Below are positions 7,999 through 16,897 of a DNA stretch of 32,948 bases, piece by piece (position 1 is the stretch's first letter; every line of letters begins with the position of its first letter). Location of the stretch: positions 1 to 32,948 of the forward strand of contig JAFGXN010000120.1 of the NCBI GenBank assembly GCA_016936615.1, in the 5' to 3' direction. The DNA comes from Spirochaetales bacterium (GTDB taxonomy: Bacteria; Spirochaetota; Spirochaetia; JAFGXN01). A model generated the notes under the pieces. That model worked only from the letters and a program-made list of their open reading frames with translations, did no database searches and had not been told where the DNA came from. The position numbers and the translations under genes were made by a program.

Positions 7999-8745
7999 AT
8001 GAAAAAAAAGATTGAAAAACCTTCGAAAGAAGAAAAAATGCATAATTTTTTGGTCAAAAGTAAGAATTATATAATAATAAGTATTTCTTTAATACTTGCA
8101 ATAGGAATTGCTGTCTCTGTCTATTTTACTGTTATGACAAACAATAGAAAAAGCGCAGATGAAAGTTATTTCAAGCTTGCATCGACTTTGGAGAAATTAG
8201 ATTCTGATTTAGTTGATGAAGCAGATTTGACAGAGATTCTTGAAAAATTCTCAAACTATGAAAATGAGCACAAGAATACCTTTAATGCAGCAGATTTTGC
8301 ATTTAGAATTGCAGAATATTATAAAAAAGATTCTAATTACGATGAAGCTATCAAGTTTTATGACTCAGCTTTAGCTAACAAGCCTAAATCTTTTCAGAAG
8401 AATATGATACTTTTAAATAAAGCTATGGTTTTACTTGAGACTAGCAAAATTGACGAGGGATTTGAAATCCTAAAAAAAATGCAGACATCAAAGAAATTTG
8501 AGTATATTGATTATGTAAACTTTAAATTAGGTCAATGCTATGAGCATTTTGATAATTCAAATGATGCAATTGATGCTTATTCTAGAATTCTTAAAGAAAA
8601 AGATGATGAAGAAGACGTTTATTCTTCAAAAACTCTTGAGAATCTAGCTAAAACACGAATAATGCAGATAAATCTTGGAAGTGAATTGTTTAAATTTGAG
8701 AAAGAAGCTGAGATATTTGATCTGGATGAAACCAACAAAGAATAA
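7999..8745 (+). CDS. Membrane-anchored TPR protein
   Basis: A 248-residue protein. A basic N terminus is followed by one transmembrane helix (about 24-46) and then a helical region with TPR-like repeats (FAFRIAEYYKKDSNYDEAIKF at about 105-125 [key part YDEAIKFYDSAL], KLGQCYEHFDNSNDAIDAYS). The predicted topology is N-in with the TPR domain in the periplasm, resembling YfgM-type proteins. Function is unknown. GGAG at 7990-7993 supports the ATG. The 3' end overlaps the following lipoprotein gene by 20 bp. Confidence 0.8.
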   Translation: MKKKIEKPSKEEKMHNFLVKSKNYIIISISLILAIGIAVSVYFTVMTNNRKSADESYFKLASTLEKLDSDLVDEADLTEILEKFSNYENEHKNTFNAADFAFRIAEYYKKDSNYDEAIKFYDSALANKPKSFQKNMILLNKAMVLLETSKIDEGFEILKKMQTSKKFEYIDYVNFKLGQCYEHFDNSNDAIDAYSRILKEKDDEEDVYSSKTLENLAKTRIMQINLGSELFKFEKEAEIFDLDETNKE

Positions 8746-9574
8746 TATTAAAACTACAGTTGCTAGTAAAATTTTTATCTGTTTTTTACTAGCTTCTTGT
8801 GGTCTTCCATCAGACCCCAAATTATACCCACCTGACTCTATTGATACTACTCAGATTGGATACACCTCATTTATAAATCGACCAAATCAGATTAGTTCTT
8901 TGACTTCTTCTCAGGTCCATGCTGATTCGTTTAAAGGTTATGAGATCTATTATAGAATTGTATTTAAAGATTCATCTTTTTCAATTAATGGAAATAAGAT
9001 GTATGATTATGTTTCTAATACTAATAGCACTGAGATAAATAGGTCATTAAAGAGTAGCTTGTCCTTTAATGATATCAAAATTGGAACTGGGGGAGGCTCT
9101 GCTATTAAGCAGTCGACATATAATTTACGAAAGCTATATGTCATAGAGAGCTTGTCACCACTAACTATAAATACAAAAAACTCAATCTGGTTTGAGACCT
9201 CAGCCGAGTCATTTGATTCTTCATTAGAAATTAAACTTGATTTTTCACAAATAGATAAGGCTCCATATTTACCAAAAATAGAGTATAATGGAAAGTCATA
9301 TTATCTTGGAAGATATTTTAAGCTAAGCCAAGGTAATATTGAAGTTGTAGATAATTTTAATCCTCTTGATGGTAGCTTCTATAAAAAAGATCCTGATGTA
9401 GTTGATAGTAGCTCGAAGCTAGAAGGTCCAATTGACGCAAAAATTGTTTTTTTTATTGTAACAAAAGGTTTTGATTTGCTTAGCGGTTCTGGTATTCTGT
9501 ATAGTGATTTATCGTATTTCGGATTTAAAGAAATAAACATAACATTTAATAATGATGATGAAAGGAAGTTTTGA
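8726..9574 (+). CDS. Putative lipoprotein, function unknown
   Basis: A 282-residue exported protein. The frame is open from 8675, but the ATG at 8726 gives a proper lipoprotein signal: basic n-region (MKPTKNNIKTTVASK), hydrophobic IFICFLLAS and the lipobox LASC with the lipidated Cys at residue 25, then GLPSDPKLYPPDS. The upstream ATG would put 17 extra residues in front of the signal. No family is recognised in the Ser/Asp-rich mature part. It overlaps the TPR gene before it and the small membrane protein after it, so the three genes are co-translated. Confidence 0.78.
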   Translation: MKPTKNNIKTTVASKIFICFLLASCGLPSDPKLYPPDSIDTTQIGYTSFINRPNQISSLTSSQVHADSFKGYEIYYRIVFKDSSFSINGNKMYDYVSNTNSTEINRSLKSSLSFNDIKIGTGGGSAIKQSTYNLRKLYVIESLSPLTINTKNSIWFETSAESFDSSLEIKLDFSQIDKAPYLPKIEYNGKSYYLGRYFKLSQGNIEVVDNFNPLDGSFYKKDPDVVDSSSKLEGPIDAKIVFFIVTKGFDLLSGSGILYSDLSYFGFKEINITFNNDDERKF

Positions 9575-9849
9575 TGAATGAAATAGTAATACAGGCATCT
9601 ATCTATCTTGGAATAGCCTTAATTGTATCTATGCTAACAATCTTTATCTTTAAGGTAAGAATTGTCGGAAGATATTGGGTTGGATTTGTCGTAGCATATG
9701 TAGGTTCTTTGATTGGTGGTATTGTGAATTTTTTATTTAAGAATAACATCTTTAAGTTTTTCTCAGATTTCTATGGGGTAAACATCTTCGCATCTCTGTT
9801 TTTTGCGGTAGCATTTATATTGATTTTAAGAAGAATAAGCAAGGAATGA
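9574..9849 (+). CDS. Small integral membrane protein
   Basis: A 91-residue, very hydrophobic protein with about three membrane segments (residues about 5-25, 36-54 and 66-86), a basic loop after the first and a basic C terminus (LRRISKE). The frame allows TTG at 9571, but the ATG at 9574 is better placed 7 nt after AAGGA (9562-9566). It overlaps the preceding stop by one base (TGATG). The glycine-rich second segment is reminiscent of small GlsB/YeaQ-type proteins, but I cannot confirm a family. Confidence 0.7.
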   Translation: MNEIVIQASIYLGIALIVSMLTIFIFKVRIVGRYWVGFVVAYVGSLIGGIVNFLFKNNIFKFFSDFYGVNIFASLFFAVAFILILRRISKE

Positions 9850-9909
9850 TTTATTCTTATGTTATTATAACTTCCGATAATGTATATTCTGTCGACTTAT
9901 TTTGATGAC

Positions 9910-9938
9910 TTGTCCTTTTTCTTGAAATAATTTAATAT
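9910..9938 (+). promoter_or_regulatory. Weak promoter candidate upstream of mazG
   Basis: TTGTCC (9910-9915) and TAATAT (9933-9938) are 17 bp apart, each matching four of six consensus bases. The 118-bp gap before mazG has no other better pair. Confidence 0.3.
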
Positions 9939-9967
9939 ATAGATACCTATTGTTTTGGAGATAAAAT

Positions 9968-10735
9968 ATGGACGAATACAAAAGATTATTAGAGATTATC
10001 ATTAGGCTTCGTGCACCAGATGGTTGTCCTTGGGACAGAAAGCAGACAGCTGAGTCTATTGTTAATAACCTTATAGAGGAAGCATACGAGACAAGTGATG
10101 CAATTATTTCAAATAATATTGATGATATAAAAGAAGAAATCGGAGATATATATCTTGTTGCTACTATGTTAAGCGTAATCTATCAGGAGCAAGGTTTGTT
10201 TGATTATAGTGATCCAATCAAGACTGCGGCAGATAAGTTGTTTAGAAGGCATCCTCACGTCTTTGGCGAGGCAAAAGCTGACAACCCAGATGAAGTCATG
10301 AAGATTTGGCAAGCTGAAAAGGAAAAAGAAAAAAAGCAGGACAGTATTGATACTGGAATCCCAGGGTCGTTGCCCTCTCTTCTGAAGGCTTTTAAGTTGC
10401 AGAAAAAGGCAGCAGCTAAAGGATTTGACTGGGAAAGTCATGATATAGATGGAGTCTTTGATAAGATTCACGAAGAGATTGATGAGCTTAAGGCTGCAGT
10501 CAAGAATAATGATGCTGAGAATATTCTTGAAGAATGTGGAGATATGCTATTTTCTGCGATAAATATTTGTAGATTCCTGAAAGTAGATCCACACTTAGCG
10601 CTTGAAAAATCAAACCTAAAGTTTATCCGAAGATTTAATTATGTAAATGATAATGCTGGAGCACCTTTAAATACATTGACTTTGCATGAGTTAGACAAAC
10701 TTTGGCAGGAAGCAAAATTAACTGAAAAAAAATAA
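9968..10735 (+). CDS. mazG: Nucleoside triphosphate pyrophosphohydrolase MazG
   Basis: A 255-residue two-domain enzyme that hydrolyses (d)NTPs to the monophosphate and pyrophosphate, cleaning the nucleotide pool. The first MazG domain carries LRAPDGCPWDRKQT, the EExxE pair (EEAYETSDA, about residues 37-45) and the EEIGDIY metal-binding segment. The second carries EEIDELKAA and EECGDMLFSA. The length is close to E. coli MazG. GGAG 7 nt upstream supports the ATG. It is the last + strand gene, and its stop overlaps the first copy of a palindromic repeat. Confidence 0.93.
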   Translation: MDEYKRLLEIIIRLRAPDGCPWDRKQTAESIVNNLIEEAYETSDAIISNNIDDIKEEIGDIYLVATMLSVIYQEQGLFDYSDPIKTAADKLFRRHPHVFGEAKADNPDEVMKIWQAEKEKEKKQDSIDTGIPGSLPSLLKAFKLQKKAAAKGFDWESHDIDGVFDKIHEEIDELKAAVKNNDAENILEECGDMLFSAINICRFLKVDPHLALEKSNLKFIRRFNYVNDNAGAPLNTLTLHELDKLWQEAKLTEKK

Positions 10736-10855
10736 TGCATATAAAATTGCATTATTATGCATATGAAAATAAGTTTTTATATGCATAGATGTTTGTTTTT
10801 ATGCATATAAAAACGATAAGTTATGCATATAGATTTCTAAATTTATATGCATAAC
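10735..10855. repeat. Six-copy ATGCAT palindrome array between convergent genes
   Basis: ATGCAT occurs at 10735, 10757, 10781, 10801, 10822 and 10847, giving start-to-start distances of 22, 24, 20, 21 and 25 bp. The copies share flanks close to TTATGCATATAAA. Copies 3 and 4 form a perfect 15-bp inverted repeat (GTTTTTATATGCATA at 10773-10787 and its complement at 10800-10814, 12-nt loop). Copies 5 and 6 form a perfect 12-bp one (GTTATGCATATA at 10820-10831, complement 10844-10855, 12-nt loop). It lies between the stops of mazG and the radical SAM gene, so a bidirectional terminator is the simplest role. Confidence 0.8.
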
Positions 10856-10870
10856 AATCTCTACTAAATG

Positions 10871-13234
10871 CTAAAAATCAAATTCACAATCTATTCTGGT
10901 CACTTTTGCATCATATTTGTGTCCATCTTTTACTAGCATCTCCACAATCTTGTAGACGCCTTTCCCATTCCGTGCAATTCTAACTGAAAATACATTGCCC
11001 GCTACCCCAACAATCTCTTTAATCTGAGCTATATCGACATCATCTTTCAGCAGCTCAGGATCTATCGTCACCTCAAAATCACTGTGCACAAAGGTCTTCT
11101 CAAGTGTCTTAAATTCATCTACTGCGTACACCTTTGCCTCGTAGAACTCGATTCCGTCGATTGTTCCATTGTTGAATCTGTTAAGTATCTCGTGTTCATC
11201 TGGTGGGGAGATAATTTGGACTAGCAAGTACTCTGCTTTCGATTCAGCACCAAGCGGCAATGGATTCACAATTTCAATCTTTGGCTTACGATTAAAACCT
11301 TGTGTGTACACAAAATCAAATCCTGTGCGCACAAGAATCTTCTCCATTGTGCTCTGTGTGTCTATATGCCCGATATATGAGGCCTTACCTTGCTTTCGGT
11401 ATTTTATAATAACTTTTTTCGCATTATCATAGTTTTCGACAAATTTCTCACCATCAATGTAATATTTTTGAAAGTCATCAGTGCGTTTTGAATTCTTAAT
11501 TTTAATATTTTTATTACAAACCCCGCATAAATGTTCGCATTCTTCTTCACAAATTGATGTTAACTCACCATTTTTTGATTTTTCTGCCTCATTTCTGAGA
11601 AAATTTGTTGAAACACCGAATAAAATGTTACTCCACGGCGCATTTTCTTCTGAAATATTGGAATTTATCTGCGTTTTTGAAATCTCATCAAGCCAGATAT
11701 CTTTTTGAAAAAACTCATCCCACGCATCGAAATATGCGCCGCGATTATAGACTTTTTCAATCAGATCTCCTATCTGCTCATCTCCACGGGACAAAATTCC
11801 CTCAATATGGGAGGTATATGGGTCATGAAAGCTAATCTTTATCTGGTTTGCATTGTAAAAGTGCTTTTTAATTTTAAGTAGCTTCTCTAATGCGACATCT
11901 GGTTGAAGTTGTTGTGCATATTGATATGGCGTATGTGGCTTTGGTATGAAAGTCCCTACATTTACATTTATTCGTAATCTTGTCTTGTGCGCTACATACT
12001 CTATGTACTCAATTATGGACTCTTCTTCATTCTCTGGAGATTCAGGTAGACCAATCATGAAGTATAGTTTTATTAGTTTCCAGCCATGTTGCTTTGCTGT
12101 GTTTGCTATAGCGCACAGATCCTCTTTGTCAACAAGTTTATTCAAGGAGTGCTGCGCACACTCTTCTGCAGTCTCAACAGCAAATGTTAATCCACTCTTT
12201 TTGTTTTCTGATACAGATTCAAGAACATCAAGGGTAAATGAGTTTACTTTTATTGAAGGCAATGATAGCGAGATATTATATCTCTTATAGCGCTCAAGCA
12301 TTATCTGAGAGAGCTCTTTGATTAATGAAAAATCACCGGTCGAAAGCGATGAAAGTGTAATTTCTCGATAACCTCCATTGTGTACTAAGTTATCTGCCTC
12401 TTTGATTATTAGCTCAAGATCTTTTTCTCTTTTTTGTCGATAGAAGACTCCAGCATGGCAGAATCGGCACCCATTTGGGCAACCTCTCATAATTTCAACA
12501 ACAGCATGATCTTGAACTGGGCGCATAGATGGCACAAGCGGTTTGGATGAAGATAACACCTCTTCAGTTGAGAATCCTTGCCAAGTTGCTTTTTTAACCT
12601 TTTTGTTTCGGTTAGTCCAATAGTATTCGCAATCCTCTACCATTTTTAAGAGAAATTCTCTGTATTTGTCATTTGAAAAATCTGATTTTCTATCCGCAGC
12701 AGCCTTATAAAAGCTTTCTAGAGCTGGTTCAATCTCTCCTAAGAAGATACCATCTAGAAACTTGGAGAGTACTGCAGGGTTGGTCACAGCAGGACCTCCT
12801 GCAATAACTACAGGATCTGTAGCACCGCGCTTAGATCTATCGAGCGGGATACCTGCAAGGTCTAAGACATATAGAATATTCGTATATAGAAGCTCTGAAC
12901 CGACTGTGAATGCTAAGATATCAAACTCTTTAAGAGGCGTAGATGTCTCAAGTGAGATAAGAGGTAAATTATTCTCCTTTAGCAGTTGGCTAAAATCGTG
13001 TGCTGGTGCAAAGACTCGCTCGCATACAATATTATCAAAATTGTTTAAATATGTGTAGATAAGCTTTAAGGCATTGTTGCTCATTCCAATCTCATACATA
13101 TCAGGAAAACAGAGTGCAACTTTGAGCATCTCTGGTCTGTGCTCTTTTATTCTTATTCCAGATTCTCCACCAACATAGCGGGCTGGTTTAGCTATTTTCT
13201 TTAGCTGAGTTGAAAAATTTTCTTCGATATTCAT
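10871..13234 (-). CDS. Radical SAM protein with fused DUF2344 domain (TIGR03960/TIGR03936)
   Basis: A 787-residue protein. The N-terminal domain (about 1-210; FPDMYEIGMSNNALKLIY) is of the B12-binding-like type found before radical SAM cores. The CxxxCxxC motif in RGCPNGCRFCHAG (about residue 250) binds the [4Fe-4S] cluster that cleaves S-adenosylmethionine. A second Cys cluster (CEEECEHLCGVC, about 560-575) follows, then a C-terminal DUF2344 domain (about 605-787; KYRKQGKASYIGHIDTQ). Many bacteria encode the two parts together, often near rng/rplU/rpmA. The substrate is unknown. GAGGA before the ATG supports the start. It follows rodA by 9 bp at the end of the cell-wall operon. Confidence 0.88.
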   Translation of the reverse strand: MNIEENFSTQLKKIAKPARYVGGESGIRIKEHRPEMLKVALCFPDMYEIGMSNNALKLIYTYLNNFDNIVCERVFAPAHDFSQLLKENNLPLISLETSTPLKEFDILAFTVGSELLYTNILYVLDLAGIPLDRSKRGATDPVVIAGGPAVTNPAVLSKFLDGIFLGEIEPALESFYKAAADRKSDFSNDKYREFLLKMVEDCEYYWTNRNKKVKKATWQGFSTEEVLSSSKPLVPSMRPVQDHAVVEIMRGCPNGCRFCHAGVFYRQKREKDLELIIKEADNLVHNGGYREITLSSLSTGDFSLIKELSQIMLERYKRYNISLSLPSIKVNSFTLDVLESVSENKKSGLTFAVETAEECAQHSLNKLVDKEDLCAIANTAKQHGWKLIKLYFMIGLPESPENEEESIIEYIEYVAHKTRLRINVNVGTFIPKPHTPYQYAQQLQPDVALEKLLKIKKHFYNANQIKISFHDPYTSHIEGILSRGDEQIGDLIEKVYNRGAYFDAWDEFFQKDIWLDEISKTQINSNISEENAPWSNILFGVSTNFLRNEAEKSKNGELTSICEEECEHLCGVCNKNIKIKNSKRTDDFQKYYIDGEKFVENYDNAKKVIIKYRKQGKASYIGHIDTQSTMEKILVRTGFDFVYTQGFNRKPKIEIVNPLPLGAESKAEYLLVQIISPPDEHEILNRFNNGTIDGIEFYEAKVYAVDEFKTLEKTFVHSDFEVTIDPELLKDDVDIAQIKEIVGVAGNVFSVRIARNGKGVYKIVEMLVKDGHKYDAKVTRIDCEFDF

Positions 13235-13243
13235 TGTTCCTCA

Positions 13244-14548
13244 TTAATCAATTATTTCAAATTTTTTAGAATTTATATTCATTACTATACCGATACAGGC
13301 CATGGCTGTCCATAGAGAGGATCCTCCGTAAGACATAAAATAGAGAGGAATTCCTGTTACTGGCATAAGTCCAATAACCATTCCTACATTAACGACAAAG
13401 TGAGTTAGAAACATTCCGATTATTCCAGAGATGATAATTTTACCATAGAAATCATCGATATTCTTTAGATGTAGGAACAGCTTCAAGAAAAGGCCTAGAT
13501 ATAGAATTAACACTGCACTTGCACCGACAAATCCCCATTCTTCACAAATTATTGAAAAGATAAAATCTGTAGTCTGTTCTGGTATATAACTATTCTGGCT
13601 CCAGGCACCCTGCCCCAATCCTGTTCCTGAAAATCCACCAGCTTGTATTGCATTTAACGACATAATAAGATTGTATCCAAAGTTATTGCTATCTTTGTAA
13701 GGATCTACAAAGAGTATTAATCTTTTTATTTGATACTCTTTTAGGACACCACTTGCCTTTATCATTTTCCCTACTGTAATACCAACTAGAACTATTGATA
13801 CACAGAATATAATCCAGTAAAAGATTCGTTTTTTTGTAACCTTATATCCAATCAAGGAGACAATAATGATTAAAGTAAGGAATGATACAAAGATGAAAAA
13901 GTAGAGATTATTCGTGTATACGTCAAAAATTTTAACATCGCGTTGAAGTATAATTTTTTCAAATTCAGGAAGAACTGCAAAAACTATAACCAGCATTCCA
14001 ACGAAGAAGAGAAAGGTTATGTAGCGAATATTTGCCCCAGCCATAAAGAGCATAAATAAAAAGGTTGGGAAAAAGACTAACGCAGTTCCAAGATCAGGTT
14101 GTATCAGGACAAGCCCCATAGGGATAAACATAATCACCATGGAAACAAGAAAGACTTTTAATGATTTTATATCTTTATGGTTTTTTTCAAGATATAAAGC
14201 TAAGGTCAATATGCTGACTAATTTAGCTAATTCTGATGGTTGTATACCTATTAATCCTCTACCTAGCCATGAAGATTTTGAAAATATTGCAATTACAAAA
14301 AGGGAAAGTAGAAAAAAGAGATAGATATAGAGAATAAAATTCTTTAAATATTGGTAACTTATGAGGTAGAAGATTATTAATATTACTAATCCAGAGAGAG
14401 CCCAAATTATCTGATGTTGAAATGAGTAGAAAAACTTATTGTATTCATTCAGGCTGCTTGAGTAAATAAATACTAGCCCGATACTTGTTAGTGCAACAGT
14501 CACTAGAATGAGGAAGATATCTATCTTAAAAAAATTGTTTTCTTTCAT
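13244..14548 (-). CDS. rodA: Rod-shape SEDS glycosyltransferase RodA
   Basis: A 434-residue polytopic membrane protein of the SEDS family, the peptidoglycan polymerase that works with PBP2 in lateral wall growth. About ten hydrophobic segments are visible. Family motifs include QPDLGTALVF, the YGYNL-type NNFGYNLIMSLNAIQAGG region, GTGLGQG, PEQTTDFIFSIICEEWGF and the C-terminal GGSSL. It is somewhat longer than E. coli RodA, the extra length lying in the middle loops and helices. The start overlaps the end of mrdA by 23 bp and has only a weak ribosome site, so coupled translation is likely. Confidence 0.94.
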   Translation of the reverse strand: MKENNFFKIDIFLILVTVALTSIGLVFIYSSSLNEYNKFFYSFQHQIIWALSGLVILIIFYLISYQYLKNFILYIYLFFLLSLFVIAIFSKSSWLGRGLIGIQPSELAKLVSILTLALYLEKNHKDIKSLKVFLVSMVIMFIPMGLVLIQPDLGTALVFFPTFLFMLFMAGANIRYITFLFFVGMLVIVFAVLPEFEKIILQRDVKIFDVYTNNLYFFIFVSFLTLIIIVSLIGYKVTKKRIFYWIIFCVSIVLVGITVGKMIKASGVLKEYQIKRLILFVDPYKDSNNFGYNLIMSLNAIQAGGFSGTGLGQGAWSQNSYIPEQTTDFIFSIICEEWGFVGASAVLILYLGLFLKLFLHLKNIDDFYGKIIISGIIGMFLTHFVVNVGMVIGLMPVTGIPLYFMSYGGSSLWTAMACIGIVMNINSKKFEIID

Positions 14549-16382
14549 CTTGTTTAAACCACCATTGTGCCCTTAAATCTTTTACAGAATTTACAAAATC
14601 TAAATCCTTATTTATTCCATGGAAGACAATGCTTGCAGCTTTTACTGCCCACCACTCCCAGTCATTATCTGAATCGACCATTGTAACGACGACAAATTGG
14701 TCTTCAATTTCTGCATCGTATGGGCCGTATGCGACAAAGCATGCATTTAGATGTCCGTCTCTTCCTACCTGGCCAGTTCCTGTCTTTCCTGCGACTTTTA
14801 CTGAATTTCTCATGAATACCGTGCTTGATGTTCCATCAGTAACTGAATATCTCAAGGCTTGTTTTAAGAGTTTCCAGTTCTCTTTTTTTAGGTCTAAAGT
14901 GTGGAGAATCTCTTTTTCATAGGTTTTTATAGTTTCACCAGTATCCTGGTCTCTTATTTCTTTTAAAAAATGGGGTTTGTAGACTTTTCCTTCATTTACT
15001 ATCATTGCCATCATGTTTGCCATTTGCAGAGTTGTAACCATGAGATAACCTTGCCCTATCGAGAGGTTCGCAGTATCACCGTCGAACCAGGTCTCTTGGT
15101 TGAAGTTACGGTATTTGTAGTTTGCATCTGGTACAATAAGTAAAGATGACTCGCCGGGGAGATCTACCTTTGTCGAAGAGCCATATCCATATTTACGTGC
15201 ATAATTTGCAATAATTTCAGGACCCATCTTTAGGCCCGCAGTATAGTAGTAGACGTTGCATGATTCAGCTAGAGCATTTTTTAGATCCATGTATCCATGT
15301 CCTCTACGCTGATGACAATGAAAATATCGATCTCCTACCCGAAGCGAACCAGTGCATCTTACTGTCTGATTAGTCGGTAGTACTTTTTCTTCAAGTATGG
15401 CAGTTGTCATAACAACTTTAAATGTTGATGCTGGCGAGTAGCTTGACATCAATGCTCTGTTGAAGAAAGGTTTCTGCTGGTTTGTATTGTATTTTGTAAT
15501 ATTGTTGTTGTCTTCATAGATTTTATTTGGTTCATAATATGGGTAAGAGACCATAGCAAGGATCTCTCCAGTGGTGGGTTTCATTACAATTATAGAGCCG
15601 GTTCTTTCGCCTAAGGCTTTTTCACATAGTTCTTGTATTCTTGTGTCGATGGTTAGCACAATATCGTTTCCGTTGACTGGAGGGATTATGCTTGATGTAT
15701 TTTCGACTATTTTATTTTTTGCATCACGCATTGTTATCTCTTGGCCATAGGAGCCTTTCAAGATTGTATCATACTCTTTTTCAACACCAAGTTTACCGAC
15801 AAGGTCATCTTTTGAATAATTTAGTCCTGATCGGATTTTGAACTCATTTGGTGAGATTGGTCCAATGTAGCCAACAATATGAGCTAAAGATCGTAGCTCA
15901 AGAGCTTGTCGCTGCGGGATATTTTGCCATACAACACCACTCAGGATGTTTTTGTTCTCCCCTAGTTCGATTATCTTTTCAAGGGTGACATTCGAGGCAA
16001 TCAATACTCTCGTGTACATGTGAAGTCGGCTTCCTGAAATTGTGGTCATTATATAATCTTTTTCAAGTTCAAGTATCGACTCTGTGAGTGCGAAAATTTC
16101 ATCTAGTTTATCTTTAGGTACTAGTGCAGGGATTACAAAGACTGAGAAGGTTTCGGAGTTGAATGCAAGTGGAATTTTCGAATCAGAGGCGTATATTCGC
16201 CCTCTAAGAGGATGTATTCGCTCCGAACGGTATAGTTCATGATTTTTGTTAGAAACCTCCCTCAAGGCTCCTCTGACGATTTGGACAGAGAATAATCTAG
16301 CAGTAAATAGAATGAAAAAAAACAGAGTAATTATAAGCAGGGCAATAATTCTTCTGTTTAGATGACTAGTTTCGATTGCCAT
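14526..16382 (-). CDS. mrdA: Penicillin-binding protein 2 (transpeptidase)
   Basis: A 618-residue class B PBP that cross-links peptidoglycan in the elongasome with RodA. An N-terminal membrane anchor (about 10-33) is followed by the PBP dimer/pedestal domain (RSERIHPLRGRIYASD) and the transpeptidase domain with SxxK in SPASTFK (active-site Ser at about 318), SxN as SCN (about 371) and KTGTGQ (about 527). The length is typical. It starts one base into the mreD stop (TAATG), with AAGGAT upstream. All catalytic motifs are intact. Confidence 0.96.
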   Translation of the reverse strand: MAIETSHLNRRIIALLIITLFFFILFTARLFSVQIVRGALREVSNKNHELYRSERIHPLRGRIYASDSKIPLAFNSETFSVFVIPALVPKDKLDEIFALTESILELEKDYIMTTISGSRLHMYTRVLIASNVTLEKIIELGENKNILSGVVWQNIPQRQALELRSLAHIVGYIGPISPNEFKIRSGLNYSKDDLVGKLGVEKEYDTILKGSYGQEITMRDAKNKIVENTSSIIPPVNGNDIVLTIDTRIQELCEKALGERTGSIIVMKPTTGEILAMVSYPYYEPNKIYEDNNNITKYNTNQQKPFFNRALMSSYSPASTFKVVMTTAILEEKVLPTNQTVRCTGSLRVGDRYFHCHQRRGHGYMDLKNALAESCNVYYYTAGLKMGPEIIANYARKYGYGSSTKVDLPGESSLLIVPDANYKYRNFNQETWFDGDTANLSIGQGYLMVTTLQMANMMAMIVNEGKVYKPHFLKEIRDQDTGETIKTYEKEILHTLDLKKENWKLLKQALRYSVTDGTSSTVFMRNSVKVAGKTGTGQVGRDGHLNACFVAYGPYDAEIEDQFVVVTMVDSDNDWEWWAVKAASIVFHGINKDLDFVNSVKDLRAQWWFKQDERKQFF

Positions 16383-16897
16383 TACAGTATGCTATCCTTA
16401 TTGTTTAGATCTATTACTCGTGTAAAACTTAGAATGAAATAGATAGGTATTGCAAAGCCTATATTGAATGCTAGCTCTATCAGAAATTTTATCCCGTCCA
16501 ATTCTGCAATCTCGCTTGATTTTCGAAAAATTAAATATATAAGAGATATCATTGCGTATTTGATGAGAGTTAATACTAAAATTGACGATAGTGGGAATAT
16601 GAATTTGCCGAAGAAAAGCTTGTCCTTTAGCTTGCCTGCTGCAAATCCAATTATTGTATAGAGGAAGGCATTTAAACCTAGCGCTGTGGCTGGAGTAAAA
16701 AAATCGAGGAATAATCCGCAACAAAAGCCGAGTATGTAGGCTTTTTCCCAACCCCAGTTTATAGCAATGAAAAAGAATGTAATTAATATAAAATCAGGGA
16801 GTGCTAATGTCACAGGAGAAACAGGGTAAAAAGATTGAGCTACAATTATTAGGAGGATAAGGATTGTATGAAAATATATAGTTTTAAAGAATCTCAT
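16382..16897 (-). CDS. mreD: Rod shape-determining membrane protein MreD
   Basis: A 171-residue polytopic protein with about five hydrophobic helices, matching the length and topology of MreD, which links MreC/MreB to PBP2-RodA. MreD has little sequence conservation, so the call depends on its place between mreC and mrdA; the ALPDFILITFFFIA segment is characteristic enough to support it. Its ATGA start overlaps the mreC stop by 4 bp, with AGGAG 7 nt upstream. Confidence 0.9.
   Translation of the reverse strand: MRFFKTIYFHTILILLIIVAQSFYPVSPVTLALPDFILITFFFIAINWGWEKAYILGFCCGLFLDFFTPATALGLNAFLYTIIGFAAGKLKDKLFFGKFIFPLSSILVLTLIKYAMISLIYLIFRKSSEIAELDGIKFLIELAFNIGFAIPIYFILSFTRVIDLNNKDSIL

Noticed and set aside
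10735-10855. CRISPR array
   Set aside because: The repeated unit is a 6-14 bp palindrome that changes orientation, and the intervals are AT-rich and too short to be spacers; no cas genes are present.
12762-13058. 98-codon ORF opposite the radical SAM gene
   Set aside because: The opposite strand encodes conserved radical SAM residues throughout; the ORF has no recognisable domain.
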